A DNA stretch of 53,636 nucleotides from Rhizorhabdus dicambivorans. GTDB taxonomy: Bacteria; Pseudomonadota; Alphaproteobacteria; Sphingomonadales; Sphingomonadaceae. Of this stretch, positions 22,268 to 29,983 are shown piece by piece. Made by a program: the position numbers and the translations under genes. The notes beneath the pieces are model-generated. The model ran no database searches and had not been told where the DNA came from. It was given only the letters and a program-made list of their open reading frames with translations. The stretch spans positions 1 to 53,636 of the forward strand of contig NZ_CP023453.1 of assembly GCF_002355275.1 (NCBI RefSeq), given 5' to 3'. Position 1 is the stretch's first letter; every line of letters starts with the position of its first letter.

Positions 22268-23434
22268 ATGTCCAAGACCACCCATATCATCGAGCATGAC
22301 GTCCATACCATCATCGAGGAGGAAGGCCCCGAGGATGAGACCGCGCGCAAGGGCAAGCGCAAGCGATTGTTCCTCGGGCTTGCCGCCGGCGTGGCGGTGC
22401 TCGGCGCCGGCTATTATGCCTATGACGCGCTCGTCGCGTCGCAGCATGTCGAGACCGACAATGCCTATGTCGGCGCCAATGTCGCGCAGGTGACGCCGCT
22501 GGTCGGCGGCCCCGTGCGCGAGGTGCTCGTCGACGACACCCAGCCGGTGAAGCGCGGCGACATCCTGGTCCGTCTCGACGACACCGACGCGAAGATCGCG
22601 CTTGCCCGCGCCGAGGCCGACCTGGCGTTGACGATCCGCCGCGTCCGCGGCCTCGTCGCCACCGACACCGGCCTCGGCGCGCAGATCGCCGCCCGCGTCG
22701 CCGATCAGGCGCGCGCCGAAGCGCAGCTCGCCGCGGCCAGGGCCGACCTCGACAAGGCGCGCATCGACAAGGACCGGCGCGAGGCGCTCGCCGCCTCCGG
22801 CTCGGTCTCCGGCGACGAGCTCACCGTCGCGCGCAACGCCTACAGCACCGCGCTCGCCAATCTGAAGGCGGCCGAGGCGGCGCGGGCACAGGCAAACGCC
22901 AATCGCACCGCCGCGGTCGGCAGCCGCGACGCCAACAAGGTGCTGATCGAGGATGCGACGCCGCAGACCAATCCCGAAGTTCTCGCCGCCATGGCAGCGC
23001 GCGACCAGGCGCGGGTCGATCTCGAGCGCATGGTCCTGCGCGCGCCGATCGACGGCATCATCTCCAAGCGGCAGGTGCAGGTCGGGCAGCGGGTGCAGCC
23101 AGGACAGGCGCTGATGGTCGTGGTGCCGGTCCAAGGTGCCTTTGTCGACGCCAACTTCAAGGAAGTGCAGCTCGCAAGGGTCAAGCCCGGTCAGCATGTC
23201 AGACTGATCTCGGACCTCTACGGCGATGCGGTCGAGTATCGCGGGCGCGTGGTCGGCTTCTCCGGCGGCACTGGCGCCGCCTTCGCCGTGGTGCCGGCGC
23301 AGAACGCAACCGGCAACTGGATCAAGGTGGTGCAGCGCCTGCCGGTGCGGATCGCGCTCGAGCCCCGGCAACTCGCCGAGCATCCGCTACGCGTCGGTCT
23401 CTCCATGACCGCCGATATCGACCTCTCCCACTGA
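22268..23434 (+). CDS. HlyD/EmrA-family periplasmic adaptor
   Basis: A 388-residue membrane fusion protein. One N-terminal membrane anchor lies at about residues 36-54 (FLGLAAGVAVLGAGYYAYDA), then the biotinyl-lipoyl half VETDNAYVGANVAQVTPLVG, a long helical hairpin (about 110-250, Ala/Arg/Asp-rich), and the barrel domain with RAPIDGIISKRQVQVGQRVQ and FVDANFKEVQLARVKPGQHV as in EmrA. Start at 22268 has AAGGAA upstream. It lies between the channel and pump genes, so it should bridge them. Only its first 330 bases recur at the window end. Confidence 0.93.
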   Translation: MSKTTHIIEHDVHTIIEEEGPEDETARKGKRKRLFLGLAAGVAVLGAGYYAYDALVASQHVETDNAYVGANVAQVTPLVGGPVREVLVDDTQPVKRGDILVRLDDTDAKIALARAEADLALTIRRVRGLVATDTGLGAQIAARVADQARAEAQLAAARADLDKARIDKDRREALAASGSVSGDELTVARNAYSTALANLKAAEAARAQANANRTAAVGSRDANKVLIEDATPQTNPEVLAAMAARDQARVDLERMVLRAPIDGIISKRQVQVGQRVQPGQALMVVVPVQGAFVDANFKEVQLARVKPGQHVRLISDLYGDAVEYRGRVVGFSGGTGAAFAVVPAQNATGNWIKVVQRLPVRIALEPRQLAEHPLRVGLSMTADIDLSH

Positions 23435-23452
23435 TCGCGGAGGCCCGACGCC

Positions 23453-25003
23453 ATGGCCACAGCCCTAGCCGCCCGTGCAGCGACCGAACCCGCCGGGCCA
23501 TTGACCGGCGCCAGGCTCATCATCGCCGCGATCGCCGTCGGCCTCGGCAATTTCCTGGTCGTGCTCGACACGACGATCGCCAATGTGTCGGTGCCGACCA
23601 TCGCCGGATCGCTCGGGGTTTCCTCGTCGCAAGGGACCTGGGTCATCACCTCCTATGCGGTGGCGGAGGCGATCACCGTCCCGCTGACCGGTTGGCTCGC
23701 CAAGCGGTTCGGCGCGCAGCGCGTGTTCATCACCTGCTATCTTGCCTTCGCCGTGATTTCGCTGCTCTGCGGCCTTGCGGGCTCGCTCGGCATGCTGATC
23801 GGCGGACGCGTCCTGCTCGGCCTGTTCGGCGGGCCGATCATGCCGCTCTCGCAGATGCTGCTGCTGCGCATCTTTCCGCCCCGGAAGGCGACGCTCGCCA
23901 CCGTCATCTGGGCGATGACCACGCTGGTCGGGCCGGTCGCCGGTCCGATCCTTGGCGGCATCATCTGCGACAGCATCGGCTGGCCGTGGATCTTCTTCAT
24001 CAAGGTGCCGGCCGCGGTGGCCGGCGGCCTCACGGTCTTCTATTTCCTGCGCGGACAGCCGGACCCCACCGCCCATGCGGTGATCGACAAGGTCGGGCTC
24101 GCGCTCCTGATCCTGTGGGTCGGCGCGCTGCAGATCATGCTCGACGAAGGCCGCAACCACGACTGGTTCGCTGCCGCCGAGATTCGCTGGCTCGCCGCGA
24201 TCGCCGCCATCGGCTTCGCCGCCTTTCTGATCTGGGAACTGACCGAGAAGAACCCGATCGTCGACCTGCGCATCTTCCGCCATCGCGGCTTCGTCGCGGC
24301 ATCGGTCACCTATTCGGTCGCGTTCGGCGCCTTCTTCGCGGCGATCGTCCTGCTGCCGCTCTGGCTCCAGCAGAACATGGGCTATACCGCGACCTGGGCC
24401 GGCTATGCGACCGGCATCATGGGCATCTTCGCGGTCCTGTCCGCGCCGAGCATCGGCAAGCTTGCGGAGAAGGTCGATCCCAGGCTGATCATTTCGCTCG
24501 GCATCCTCGGCCTCGGCCTCACCGTCGCCTGGCGGATGATGTTCAATTCCGACGTCACGTTCCTGCAGATGGCCTGGCCAACGCTCCTCATGGGGCCGTT
24601 CATGGTGATGTTCTTCGTGCCCGTCACCGGTCTTGCCATGGCGAGCGTCGAGCCGGACGAGCAGGCGACCGCCGCCGGTCTGTCCAACTTCATGCGCACC
24701 CTCGGCGGCGCCTTCGCGACGTCGATCGTCCAGACCGGCTGGGCGAATGCGACCCGCAGCAATCAGACCGAGCTCGCCGGCGCCATGCACCAGGGAGAGG
24801 CGACGCTCCAGGAGATGATGGCCGGCGGCATGTCGCATGAGGCCGCGACCGCGGCCCTGACCGGGATCGTGGAACATCAAAGCGTGATGCTCGCCACGCT
24901 GAACATGTTTGCCGCCATCACGATTTGCTTCGCGTTCGCCGCCACGCTGATCTGGCTCGCTCCGAAGCCCAGCGGTCCGATCGATACGAGCGGAGCCCAT
25001 TAG
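23453..25003 (+). CDS. DHA2 (EmrB/QacA)-type MFS drug efflux pump
   Basis: A 516-residue proton-driven exporter with about 14 hydrophobic segments. MFS signatures: LDTTIANVSVPTIAGSLGVS in TM1 (motif D1), GWLAKRFGAQRVF (motif A), and TTLVGPVAGPILGGIICDSI in TM5 (motif C, exporters). The large periplasmic loop near residues 430-470 is Met/Glu/Gln-rich. Third gene of the operon, 18 bp after the adaptor. Substrates are likely hydrophobic or cationic toxicants, not deducible from sequence. A nested hairpin follows at 25095-25160. Confidence 0.94.
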   Translation: MATALAARAATEPAGPLTGARLIIAAIAVGLGNFLVVLDTTIANVSVPTIAGSLGVSSSQGTWVITSYAVAEAITVPLTGWLAKRFGAQRVFITCYLAFAVISLLCGLAGSLGMLIGGRVLLGLFGGPIMPLSQMLLLRIFPPRKATLATVIWAMTTLVGPVAGPILGGIICDSIGWPWIFFIKVPAAVAGGLTVFYFLRGQPDPTAHAVIDKVGLALLILWVGALQIMLDEGRNHDWFAAAEIRWLAAIAAIGFAAFLIWELTEKNPIVDLRIFRHRGFVAASVTYSVAFGAFFAAIVLLPLWLQQNMGYTATWAGYATGIMGIFAVLSAPSIGKLAEKVDPRLIISLGILGLGLTVAWRMMFNSDVTFLQMAWPTLLMGPFMVMFFVPVTGLAMASVEPDEQATAAGLSNFMRTLGGAFATSIVQTGWANATRSNQTELAGAMHQGEATLQEMMAGGMSHEAATAALTGIVEHQSVMLATLNMFAAITICFAFAATLIWLAPKPSGPIDTSGAH

Positions 25004-25094
25004 GTGGAATACCATCCCGTGTCCTCCACCTTCGTCCTTGGCAGGTCCGCCGTTGCACGGGGCGCACCGCACTCCCCCACGGCGGCTCCGGCCA

Positions 25095-25160
25095 ACCTGC
25101 CAGCCGACAATCGCCCCCACCCGGCGCTTCTCCCCCCAACGCCGGGGTCGGCTGGCAGGT
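25095..25160. terminator. Nested palindrome downstream of the efflux operon
   Basis: Outer arms ACCTGCCAGCCGAC (25095-25108) and GTCGGCTGGCAGGT (25147-25160) pair perfectly over 14 bp. Inner arms CCCGGCG (25120-25126) and CGCCGGG (25140-25146) pair over 7 bp. No T-run follows, so it may be a Rho-independent-like structure without a tail or a protein-binding site. The rest of 25004-25216 shows no gene. Confidence 0.55.
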
Positions 25161-25216
25161 ACCTTCCCGCGCCGGAACCACCTCAAGGTCGCGCTCCTCT
25201 CGAAGATCCATCAGAC

Positions 25217-25558
25217 ATGAGTGACGGCAGGGCGCTGACGCCGCCAGAGCGGCAGGCGCTGCTCGTAGGTCTCAACGATGCGCGCAATAGGCACAAGGTC
25301 CGTGCTCCCGTTGCTCTCAATCGACGCCCCGCGCTGCTCCGCCTGATCCTGGGGCACGCCGGTTTTCCTCCTCTCGCAAACCCGCACCTGGAAGCGCTCC
25401 GCGCCTTGGCGATGCGGCTAGGTGCCTGCCGCGACCGCCTCGACGCAAAGGAGGATGGGCACGCATTCGACACCCCGCTTCTCGTCTCAGCCGCCCGCTT
25501 TGTCAGGGAGCAGTCGAAGGGCGAGCCGCCCACCACTTTCAGCCCAACCGGTCGGTGA
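25217..25558 (+). CDS. Hypothetical small protein
   Basis: A 113-residue protein, MSDGRALTPPERQALLVGLN onward, with a mainly helical soluble pattern (PALLRLILGHAGFPPLANPH, LEALRALAMRLGACRDRLDA). I recognise no family. The ATG at 25217 has only a weak GAAG upstream; the frame is also open to 25004 but that extension has poor protein character. It is the last gene before the outer transposon. Confidence 0.5.
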   Translation: MSDGRALTPPERQALLVGLNDARNRHKVRAPVALNRRPALLRLILGHAGFPPLANPHLEALRALAMRLGACRDRLDAKEDGHAFDTPLLVSAARFVREQSKGEPPTTFSPTGR

Positions 25559-25692
25559 CGGCTCCGACGCACCCGCCGATCTGAAGGGTGTACGGGTTTT
25601 GGAGCTTGATCGACGATGGGGCGATGCCTTCTGCTTGACAGAGATAAGGCCCTCTGGTGCTAGTCACATTCCCGTTCGATGGCTCCGAAACC
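25559..25692. other. Plasmid sequence left of the outer transposon
   Basis: No gene or repeat is supported in these 134 bp. The ancestral sequence continues at 37594 (or 6549) once the transposon and one TTGGA are removed. Confidence 0.5.
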
Positions 25693-25697
25693 TTGGA

Positions 25698-25735
25698 GAG
25701 GGCATCGCGTGGAAGGTACGCCAGACAACGCTAAG
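25698..25735 (+). repeat. Left terminal inverted repeat of the outer Tn3-family transposon
   Basis: Starts GAGGGCATCGCGTGGAAGGT and ends GACAACGCTAAG, the GCTAAG inner end being typical of Tn3-family repeats. Pairs with 37551-37588 and 6506-6543. Confidence 0.93.
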
Positions 25736-25766
25736 CGAGAACATTTCAAGAACCGTATGATGGCCG

Positions 25767-27140
25767 TTACCGCCGGAGGTCGCTAAGCCCCAGTTCTTCC
25801 CACATCCATGTAAAGTCATAGGTGCCCATCGGATCGGCGGTGCCCGATTTTGCCGCGCCATTTTCGATATATTTGAGCCAGTCGGCTACCTTTACCCGCC
25901 CCGCCTTTGTACAGGCCAGAACGCGTGGCGTCTTGTGGCTGAGGGCTGGGACCGGCTCATCGAGCGTTTTCGTATATTCACGGGTCAGCATATCGTGAAC
26001 GATGCGCTCCATTTCATGCGGTGGAATATCCAGCGCCTCGTCCTGTGGCGTGCGGGCGGCATCGTCGGCCATAACCTGATCGAGCGTCCGGATTTCGGCC
26101 ATAGGCGCGCTCACGCAATCACCAAGCCATTCGCCCATCTGGGTAATTGCTCGCTCCGCGCGGGCGGCACTGTTTACCTCGACGATCAGCTTGCGCCCTG
26201 CCAGTTCCACATTGGCAAAAACCGGCGTGCCGTCATCCATGGTCGTGACGAAGGCCCGCTTGCCTTTGGTCGCTTGCGGCTTCTTGTTCTTCGTCGCTGG
26301 TGCCAGCCAGTTCCAGAAACTGTCGCTGGCAGGTTCCAGCCATTGTGCCGCGTTCAGCCTTCGGATCAGGCTCTTGCCGACCACGCCTTTCGCCAGCGGA
26401 AAAACGATACGGTGGAACACCAGGTCATCGCCGTCGGCGTTGACCATATCCGGCGCGCTGCCGGGCATGGCCTTGCCCAGACAGTCGAGCAGCCACATGT
26501 TCGTGAACATCGGTCCCGATGCTCCCAGAAGCGCGTCCCGATCGGACGGGTCCAATTCCGCAGTGTCCTGAGTTTCGTCGGCAAGTCGGGAAAATGCATC
26601 GACCACTCGCACGGCGCCCTCAGCGCTGAACGGCAACAGCGCTCCGGAAATGCCATGGCGCCCGTTCACGTCGACAACCCTTGCGGCGATCTTGTCCCAG
26701 TTGACCAGGGTCTGGGTTGCACCGTGTTCGCGCACCGTCACCGGAGCAACGTCGCGCAGCAGATCGCGCAAGGTCATCGACTGACCAGGCACGACTTCGC
26801 TGACCTCATAGAGCGACATGACCGTATCGCGTAACGCGCGCATATAGGCCTTGTTCGGCGCCTTTTCGTTCCAGCCCCGGCGCTTGAGATAGTCATCGAC
26901 CAGATTGCGACCGTCGGGTTCCAGTTCCTGCGTAAGCAGATCTTCAAAGGCGCAGCCCCATAGCGGCCCTTGCCAGTGATCGCCAATTATCTCGAATATG
27001 GCGTCAGGCTCGAGTCCGGTCGCTTCGCTCGCCGGATCGAGATGCGCGGACAGCATTTCGGCCAATGCCTCATCCCATGGCGCGCGATCCGCATATTTCA
27101 TCAGGCCGGAAAGATCGTGAGCCGATTTCGATCTGGACAT
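25767..27140 (-). CDS. Unrecognised 457-aa transposon passenger protein
   Basis: MSRSKSAHDLSGLMKYADRA onward. The N-terminal half contains DPASEATGLEPDAIFEIIGD and WGCAFEDLLTQE. The middle has VTTMDDGTPVFANVELAGRK then LIVEVNSAARAERAITQMGE. The C-terminus is DPMGTYDFTWMWEELGLSDL. The ATG directly abuts the tnpR stop with no gap, so it is cotranscribed with the resolvase and regulated with it. No catalytic motif, signal or membrane span is visible. I have a sense of related proteins ending in a similar TYDFxWMWxELG block, but cannot name the family. Confidence 0.75.
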   Translation of the reverse strand: MSRSKSAHDLSGLMKYADRAPWDEALAEMLSAHLDPASEATGLEPDAIFEIIGDHWQGPLWGCAFEDLLTQELEPDGRNLVDDYLKRRGWNEKAPNKAYMRALRDTVMSLYEVSEVVPGQSMTLRDLLRDVAPVTVREHGATQTLVNWDKIAARVVDVNGRHGISGALLPFSAEGAVRVVDAFSRLADETQDTAELDPSDRDALLGASGPMFTNMWLLDCLGKAMPGSAPDMVNADGDDLVFHRIVFPLAKGVVGKSLIRRLNAAQWLEPASDSFWNWLAPATKNKKPQATKGKRAFVTTMDDGTPVFANVELAGRKLIVEVNSAARAERAITQMGEWLGDCVSAPMAEIRTLDQVMADDAARTPQDEALDIPPHEMERIVHDMLTREYTKTLDEPVPALSHKTPRVLACTKAGRVKVADWLKYIENGAAKSGTADPMGTYDFTWMWEELGLSDLRR

Positions 27141-27710
27141 TCAGATGGGCCTTTCCACGCCGAGGCGGCGCATTTCTCGATAGATGGTCGATCGGCCGAT
27201 GCCGAGTTGTCGTGCTGCTTCTGTCGGCGAGATGCTCGCTTCGACCAGTTTGATGGCGGCATGTACCTTGGACATGTCGAGCGGCTGACGGCCGGGCAAC
27301 TTGCCTTTGGCGCGCGCGGCGGCGATCCCATCCCTGGTTCGCTCGGAGATCAGTCTCCGCTCGAAATGGGCGATGGCCCCGAACACATGGAAGATGAGTT
27401 CGCCGGCGGCCGACGATGTGTCGATCTTTTCCTCAAGACTCAGGAGCGCGATGCCCTGGCCGCGTAGCGTCTCGACCGTGGTGAGCAATTCGGCGAGCGA
27501 GCGCCCAAGCCGATCGAGGCGGACCACCGCCAGCGTGTCGCCCTTGCGGGCATAGGCGATCAGTTCGGCCAGACCGGGCCGCTCCATGCTCTTGCCCGAC
27601 ATGACGTCGGTGAACACCTTGATCGCGCCGGCCTCCTCCAGACGCATGGTCTGTCCAGCCACGTCCTGATCGCCGGTGCTGACGCGGGCATAACCCAGAA
27701 TATCGCCCAT
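27141..27710 (-). CDS. tnpR: Serine resolvase TnpR of the outer transposon
   Basis: A 189-residue site-specific recombinase that resolves cointegrates. The catalytic Ser is in MGDILGYARVSTGDQDVAGQ (Ser11), followed by VVRLDRLGRSLAELLTTVET and AIAHFERRLISERTRDGIAA. The C-terminal HTH is ISPTEAARQLGIGRSTIYRE. Start taken at the ATG at 27710 because the catalytic domain begins there; upstream ATGs would add residues inside the res region. Divergent from tnpA. Confidence 0.93.
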   Translation of the reverse strand: MGDILGYARVSTGDQDVAGQTMRLEEAGAIKVFTDVMSGKSMERPGLAELIAYARKGDTLAVVRLDRLGRSLAELLTTVETLRGQGIALLSLEEKIDTSSAAGELIFHVFGAIAHFERRLISERTRDGIAAARAKGKLPGRQPLDMSKVHAAIKLVEASISPTEAARQLGIGRSTIYREMRRLGVERPI

Positions 27711-27850
27711 CCCGTGCGTCTCCCAAACGGTCGTTCTGTGGACGATCTGAAGGGCGATCGCTTCGCCCCATCCATATCCGTCCACATACTATGTCTCTTT
27801 ACTCATGGCTGTCCATAGGCCCAGATGACCTTTTGTGGACGGGAATCGGA
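27711..27850. promoter_or_regulatory. Putative res site and divergent tnpR/tnpA promoters
   Basis: A 140-bp gap with TGTGGAC at 27737 and 27834 and the inverted forms GTCCACA at 27780 and TGTCCA at 27810. Such paired short inverted elements are expected of the resolvase-binding subsites of a Tn3-family res. Subsite borders cannot be fixed by eye. Confidence 0.55.
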
Positions 27851-29861
27851 ATGACGAAGCGTAAGCATCAACTCCTGACCGAGAGCGAACGCGATCAGAT
27901 CCTCGCCATCCCGAGCGAGCGCGACCATCTAGCCCGGCTCTACACCTTCGAGCCTTCGGACATCGAGATCATCGGCGCACGACGGGAGCGACGGAACCAG
28001 TTGGGTGTCGCGCTGCAACTCGCGCTCTTGCGGCACCCGGGCATCACACTGGCGCAGTTGATACAGGACAAGGGAGCGATACCCCATGATCTCGCCGCCT
28101 TCGTCGCGGAACAACTTGGTCTACACGTAACCGACCTGGCCAACTATGCAGCGCGGGATCAGACGATGACGGACCATGCCCGCGAGCTGGCGATGCGAGC
28201 GGGCCTTCGTGGACCAACCCGCGCCGACATTCCCTTCATGATCGAAGCGGCCGCGAAAACGGCATGGGCGACCGACAAGGGGATGACGATAGCGATCGGC
28301 GTTGTCACCGCCCTTCGCGAGGCCCGGATTCTACTGCCGTCCATCTCCACCATCGAACGCGCCAGTAGTGCGGGACGCGCGCGTGCCCGCAAGCAGGCTG
28401 CCTACGCCCTGATCGCTGATCTTAGCGCCGAACAGGTCCACGCCCTCGACCAGGTCTTTGACGACGCCGGCGGCATGAGCCAACTCGCTTCGCTCAAGAC
28501 CATTCCCGTTGCGGCCAGGCCCGATCACATCCGCCAGATTCTCGACCGCCTGCGGCAAGTGCGGAAGATCGGCATCTCCCCGGACGTGGCTGGCCGCATC
28601 CATGCCGACCGATTTCGGCAATATGTCAGGGAAGGCCGCGCTTCGCCTGCCTATATGATCGAGCGATATATTCCCTCCCGACGGCGCGCTACGCTGGTTG
28701 CGTTCCTGCTCGACCTCGAGGAACGACTGACCGACAGCGCCTTGGAGATGGCGGACAAGCTGATCGGCAGCATCTTCACCCGCGCGAAGAACGCCCAGGC
28801 GCGCAGCTATGCCACCACGTCAAAGAATGTGGCGCGGCTGATGCTGATCTTTCGCAGGACAATCGACGCATTGACCGATGCGGTCGATACCGGCGAAGAT
28901 CCAATGGAGGCCCTGGACGCATCGGTCGGGTGGAACACCCTCCTGAAGGCGAGGCCAGAAGTGGCGACAATCGCGGAAACCGCCAACCTTGATCCGCTGA
29001 CGGTGGCGGCCGACCGCTATGCGACGTTGCGCAAGTTCGCCCCCGACCTGCTTGAGGCGCTCCAGTTCAGGGCCGGAAAGGGCAGTGCAAAAACGATCGC
29101 CGCCATCGAGATGCTGCGCGACCTCAACAGGTCGGGCAAACGCGATCTGCCTGCCGACGCTCCGATGCCCTTCCGCAAGGAATGGCGGAAAATCGTCGTG
29201 GGCGATGACGGCAAGATCAACCGGCGTCTCTGGGAAATCGCGACGATCGCGCATCTGCGCAACAAGCTGCGTTCCGGGGATGTCTGGGTGGAGCGATCGG
29301 CAGGATACCGCCGGTTCGACAGCTACCTGCTCAGCGAACCCCAGGCGAAGCCGATCGTGTCGGCTCTCGGTCTGCCACCCACAGCCGGCGAATGGCTCGA
29401 ACAGCGGGGCCGCGAACTTGACTGGCGGCTTAAGAAATTTGCCCAGCGCCTGAAGCGCGACGCTCTGGAGGGTGTGCGATATCGCGACGACCGCCTCCAG
29501 ATATCCCCCGTTCGCACGATCGCGACGCCCGACGCCGAAGCGCTGGCCGACCGGCTCGATGCCATGATGCCACGCATCCGCATCACCGAGCTACTGCATG
29601 AGGTGGCGCAGGAAACCGGCTTTCTTGCGGCGTTCACCAACCTGCGTACCGGCGAGCCGTGTCCCAATGAAAACGCGCTGCTCGCCACGATCCTCGCCGA
29701 TGCGACCAATCTCGGCCTGTCGCGCATGGCGGCGGCGAGTCAGGGCGTCACGCGCGATCAGCTCCTCTGGACCCATGACGCCTATATCCGCGACGACAGC
29801 TACCGCGCGGCGCTGGCCCTCCTCATCAACGCGCACCACCGCCTGCCATTCTCACGAGTAT
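27851..29861 (+). pseudogene. tnpA: Outer Tn3-family transposase tnpA, N-terminal two thirds
   Basis: MTKRKHQLLTESERDQILAI onward: the DUF4158-type N-terminal region (ARLYTFEPSDIEIIGARRER) and the first half of the Tn3 transposase domain (LLHEVAQETGFLAAFTNLRT; LSRMAAASQGVTRDQLLWTH). It is cut at LLINAHHRLPFSRV by the inner transposon at 29862. Joining 27851-29861 to 36572-37530 gives one 989-residue frame, the usual Tn3 transposase length, across the restored sequence LPFSRVWGDGTTSSSDGQFF. As it stands the transposase is dead. An upstream ATG at 27791 is possible but lies in the res-like region. Confidence 0.93.
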
Positions 29862-29905
29862 GGCCCAGTCGGCCCGAAGCTGCGATTTTGGTCATCTTGG
29901 AGAAC
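29862..29905 (+). repeat. Left terminal inverted repeat of the inner transposon
   Basis: Starts GGCCCAGTCGGCCCGAAGCT and ends GGAGAAC. Pairs with 36523-36566 (and 5481-5524) over 44 bp with 3 mismatches. Confidence 0.93.
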
Positions 29906-29983
29906 ACGTCGGGAACGGGCTGGTTGTTGTTGACGATCGCCCATGCGAGGAACGACGTTCCGCTCCGATAAGGGAGCGGCGTT

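Larger units (their letters stand above)
2812..22598 (+). repeat. First copy of the large direct repeat (plasmid unit, part)
   Basis: This interval recurs at 33823-53636. The offset is 31,011 at the left edge, 31,042 after the IS and a constant 31,046 across traA. The growth comes from single-base deletions concentrated in 2812-7215 of this copy; from 42283 on it is the other copy that carries the errors. The unit from the start of one copy to the start of the next is about 31,046 bp when the clean halves are used. Confidence 0.97.

Noticed and set aside
23465-25186. A 573-residue open frame on the minus strand over the MFS gene
   Set aside because: It is the mirror of a GC-rich membrane-protein gene, with a charged low-complexity composition and no family motifs. 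The plus-strand gene has clear MFS signatures.
25183-25572. A minus-strand 129-residue frame opposite the small hypothetical gene
   Set aside because: Ser/Arg-rich composition typical of a shadow frame; the plus-strand reading has better helical protein character.
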